Positions 63,951 to 64,000 of a stretch of DNA of 64,000 nt are shown piece after piece. The notes below the pieces were generated by a model. That model did no database searches, was not told the DNA's origin, and was given only the letters and a program-made list of their open reading frames with translations. Both the position numbers and the translations under genes were made by a program. The stretch is from assembly GCA_035438985.1 (NCBI GenBank), contig DAORJK010000008.1, positions 80,143 to 144,142 of the forward strand. Reading direction: 5' to 3'. Each line of letters opens with the position of its first letter. The first letter of the stretch is position 1. The DNA is from UBA4408 sp002389785. Lineage in GTDB: Bacteria; Bacteroidota; Bacteroidia; UBA4408.

Positions 63951-63998
63951 TTATGTCCACTGTTGTTTAATCTTATACTTCTTCAGTCCTTTGTCACG
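63951..63998 (-). CDS. C-terminal end of a gene running off the window
   Basis: On the minus strand one frame is open from the window edge to TAA at 63951-63953, giving RDKGLKKYKIKQQWT. The other two frames have stops within this stretch. The stop lies 11 bases before the GTTATAA core of site S4, the same arrangement as for the neighbouring genes. It is too short to name. Confidence 0.35.
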   Translation of the reverse strand, partial: RDKGLKKYKIKQQWT

Positions 63999-64000
63999 TG

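Noticed and set aside
1..64000. CRISPR arrays, rRNA genes and insertion sequences with transposases
   Set aside because: I saw no short regularly spaced repeats, no rRNA signature and no transposase motif; the repeats at the right end are dispersed between genes and are not CRISPR-like.

Overview
The window looks like a chromosome segment of a member of the phylum Bacteroidota. The DNA is AT-rich, promoter -7 elements fit TAnnTTTG, Shine-Dalgarno signals are rare, and six proteins carry C-terminal sorting domains of the type IX secretion system (T9SS). No ribosomal RNA or taxon-specific marker is present, so I cannot go below phylum.

Region 1 (1 to about 18004) is the right part of an integrative element. 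It holds unknown small genes, an excisionase-like DNA-binding protein heading a short operon, operator-like repeats, a giant T9SS-secreted repeat protein cut by one in-frame TAA, a second T9SS protein, an unknown protein, and a tyrosine recombinase cut by one in-frame TGA. The element ends at a 47-nt 3' fragment of tRNA-Arg(TCT) that keeps its terminator. The left end lies outside the window.

Region 2 (18.1 to 50.4 kb) is ordinary chromosome. It holds DUF3667 and YdeI-like proteins; a surface-sugar cluster (asparagine synthase, hexapeptide acyltransferase, N-acetyl sugar amidotransferase, SGNH protein, HisH-like and HisF-like proteins, GT-C-like membrane protein) interrupted by an inverted T9SS Kelch protein; lnt, lpdA, hemH and an M1 peptidase; an ECF sigma, membrane protein, CpxP/Spy-like sensor, MbnP and MbnH operon; a T9SS sulfatase with a T9SS YHYH protein; preA; a tyrosine-degradation operon (hmgA, peroxiredoxin, hppD); and a P-loop kinase, MFS transporter and CoA-binding protein.

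Region 3 (about 50.5 kb to the end) is an accessory zone of short unrelated genes, nearly all on the minus strand: Ntn hydrolase, lipoprotein, VOC proteins, SnoaL-like, GIY-YIG, beta-barrel, DHFR-like, SRPBCC, GlxA-type regulator, alpha/beta hydrolase, T9SS protein and methyltransferase. Two of the genes are broken. From about 53.3 kb many gene boundaries carry imperfect long inverted repeats with conserved AAC/GTT ends and unpaired extra bases on one arm. This resembles integron attC sites, so the zone may be a cassette array without a visible integrase. This and the sigma/sensor/MbnP-MbnH operon are the two most interesting systems here.
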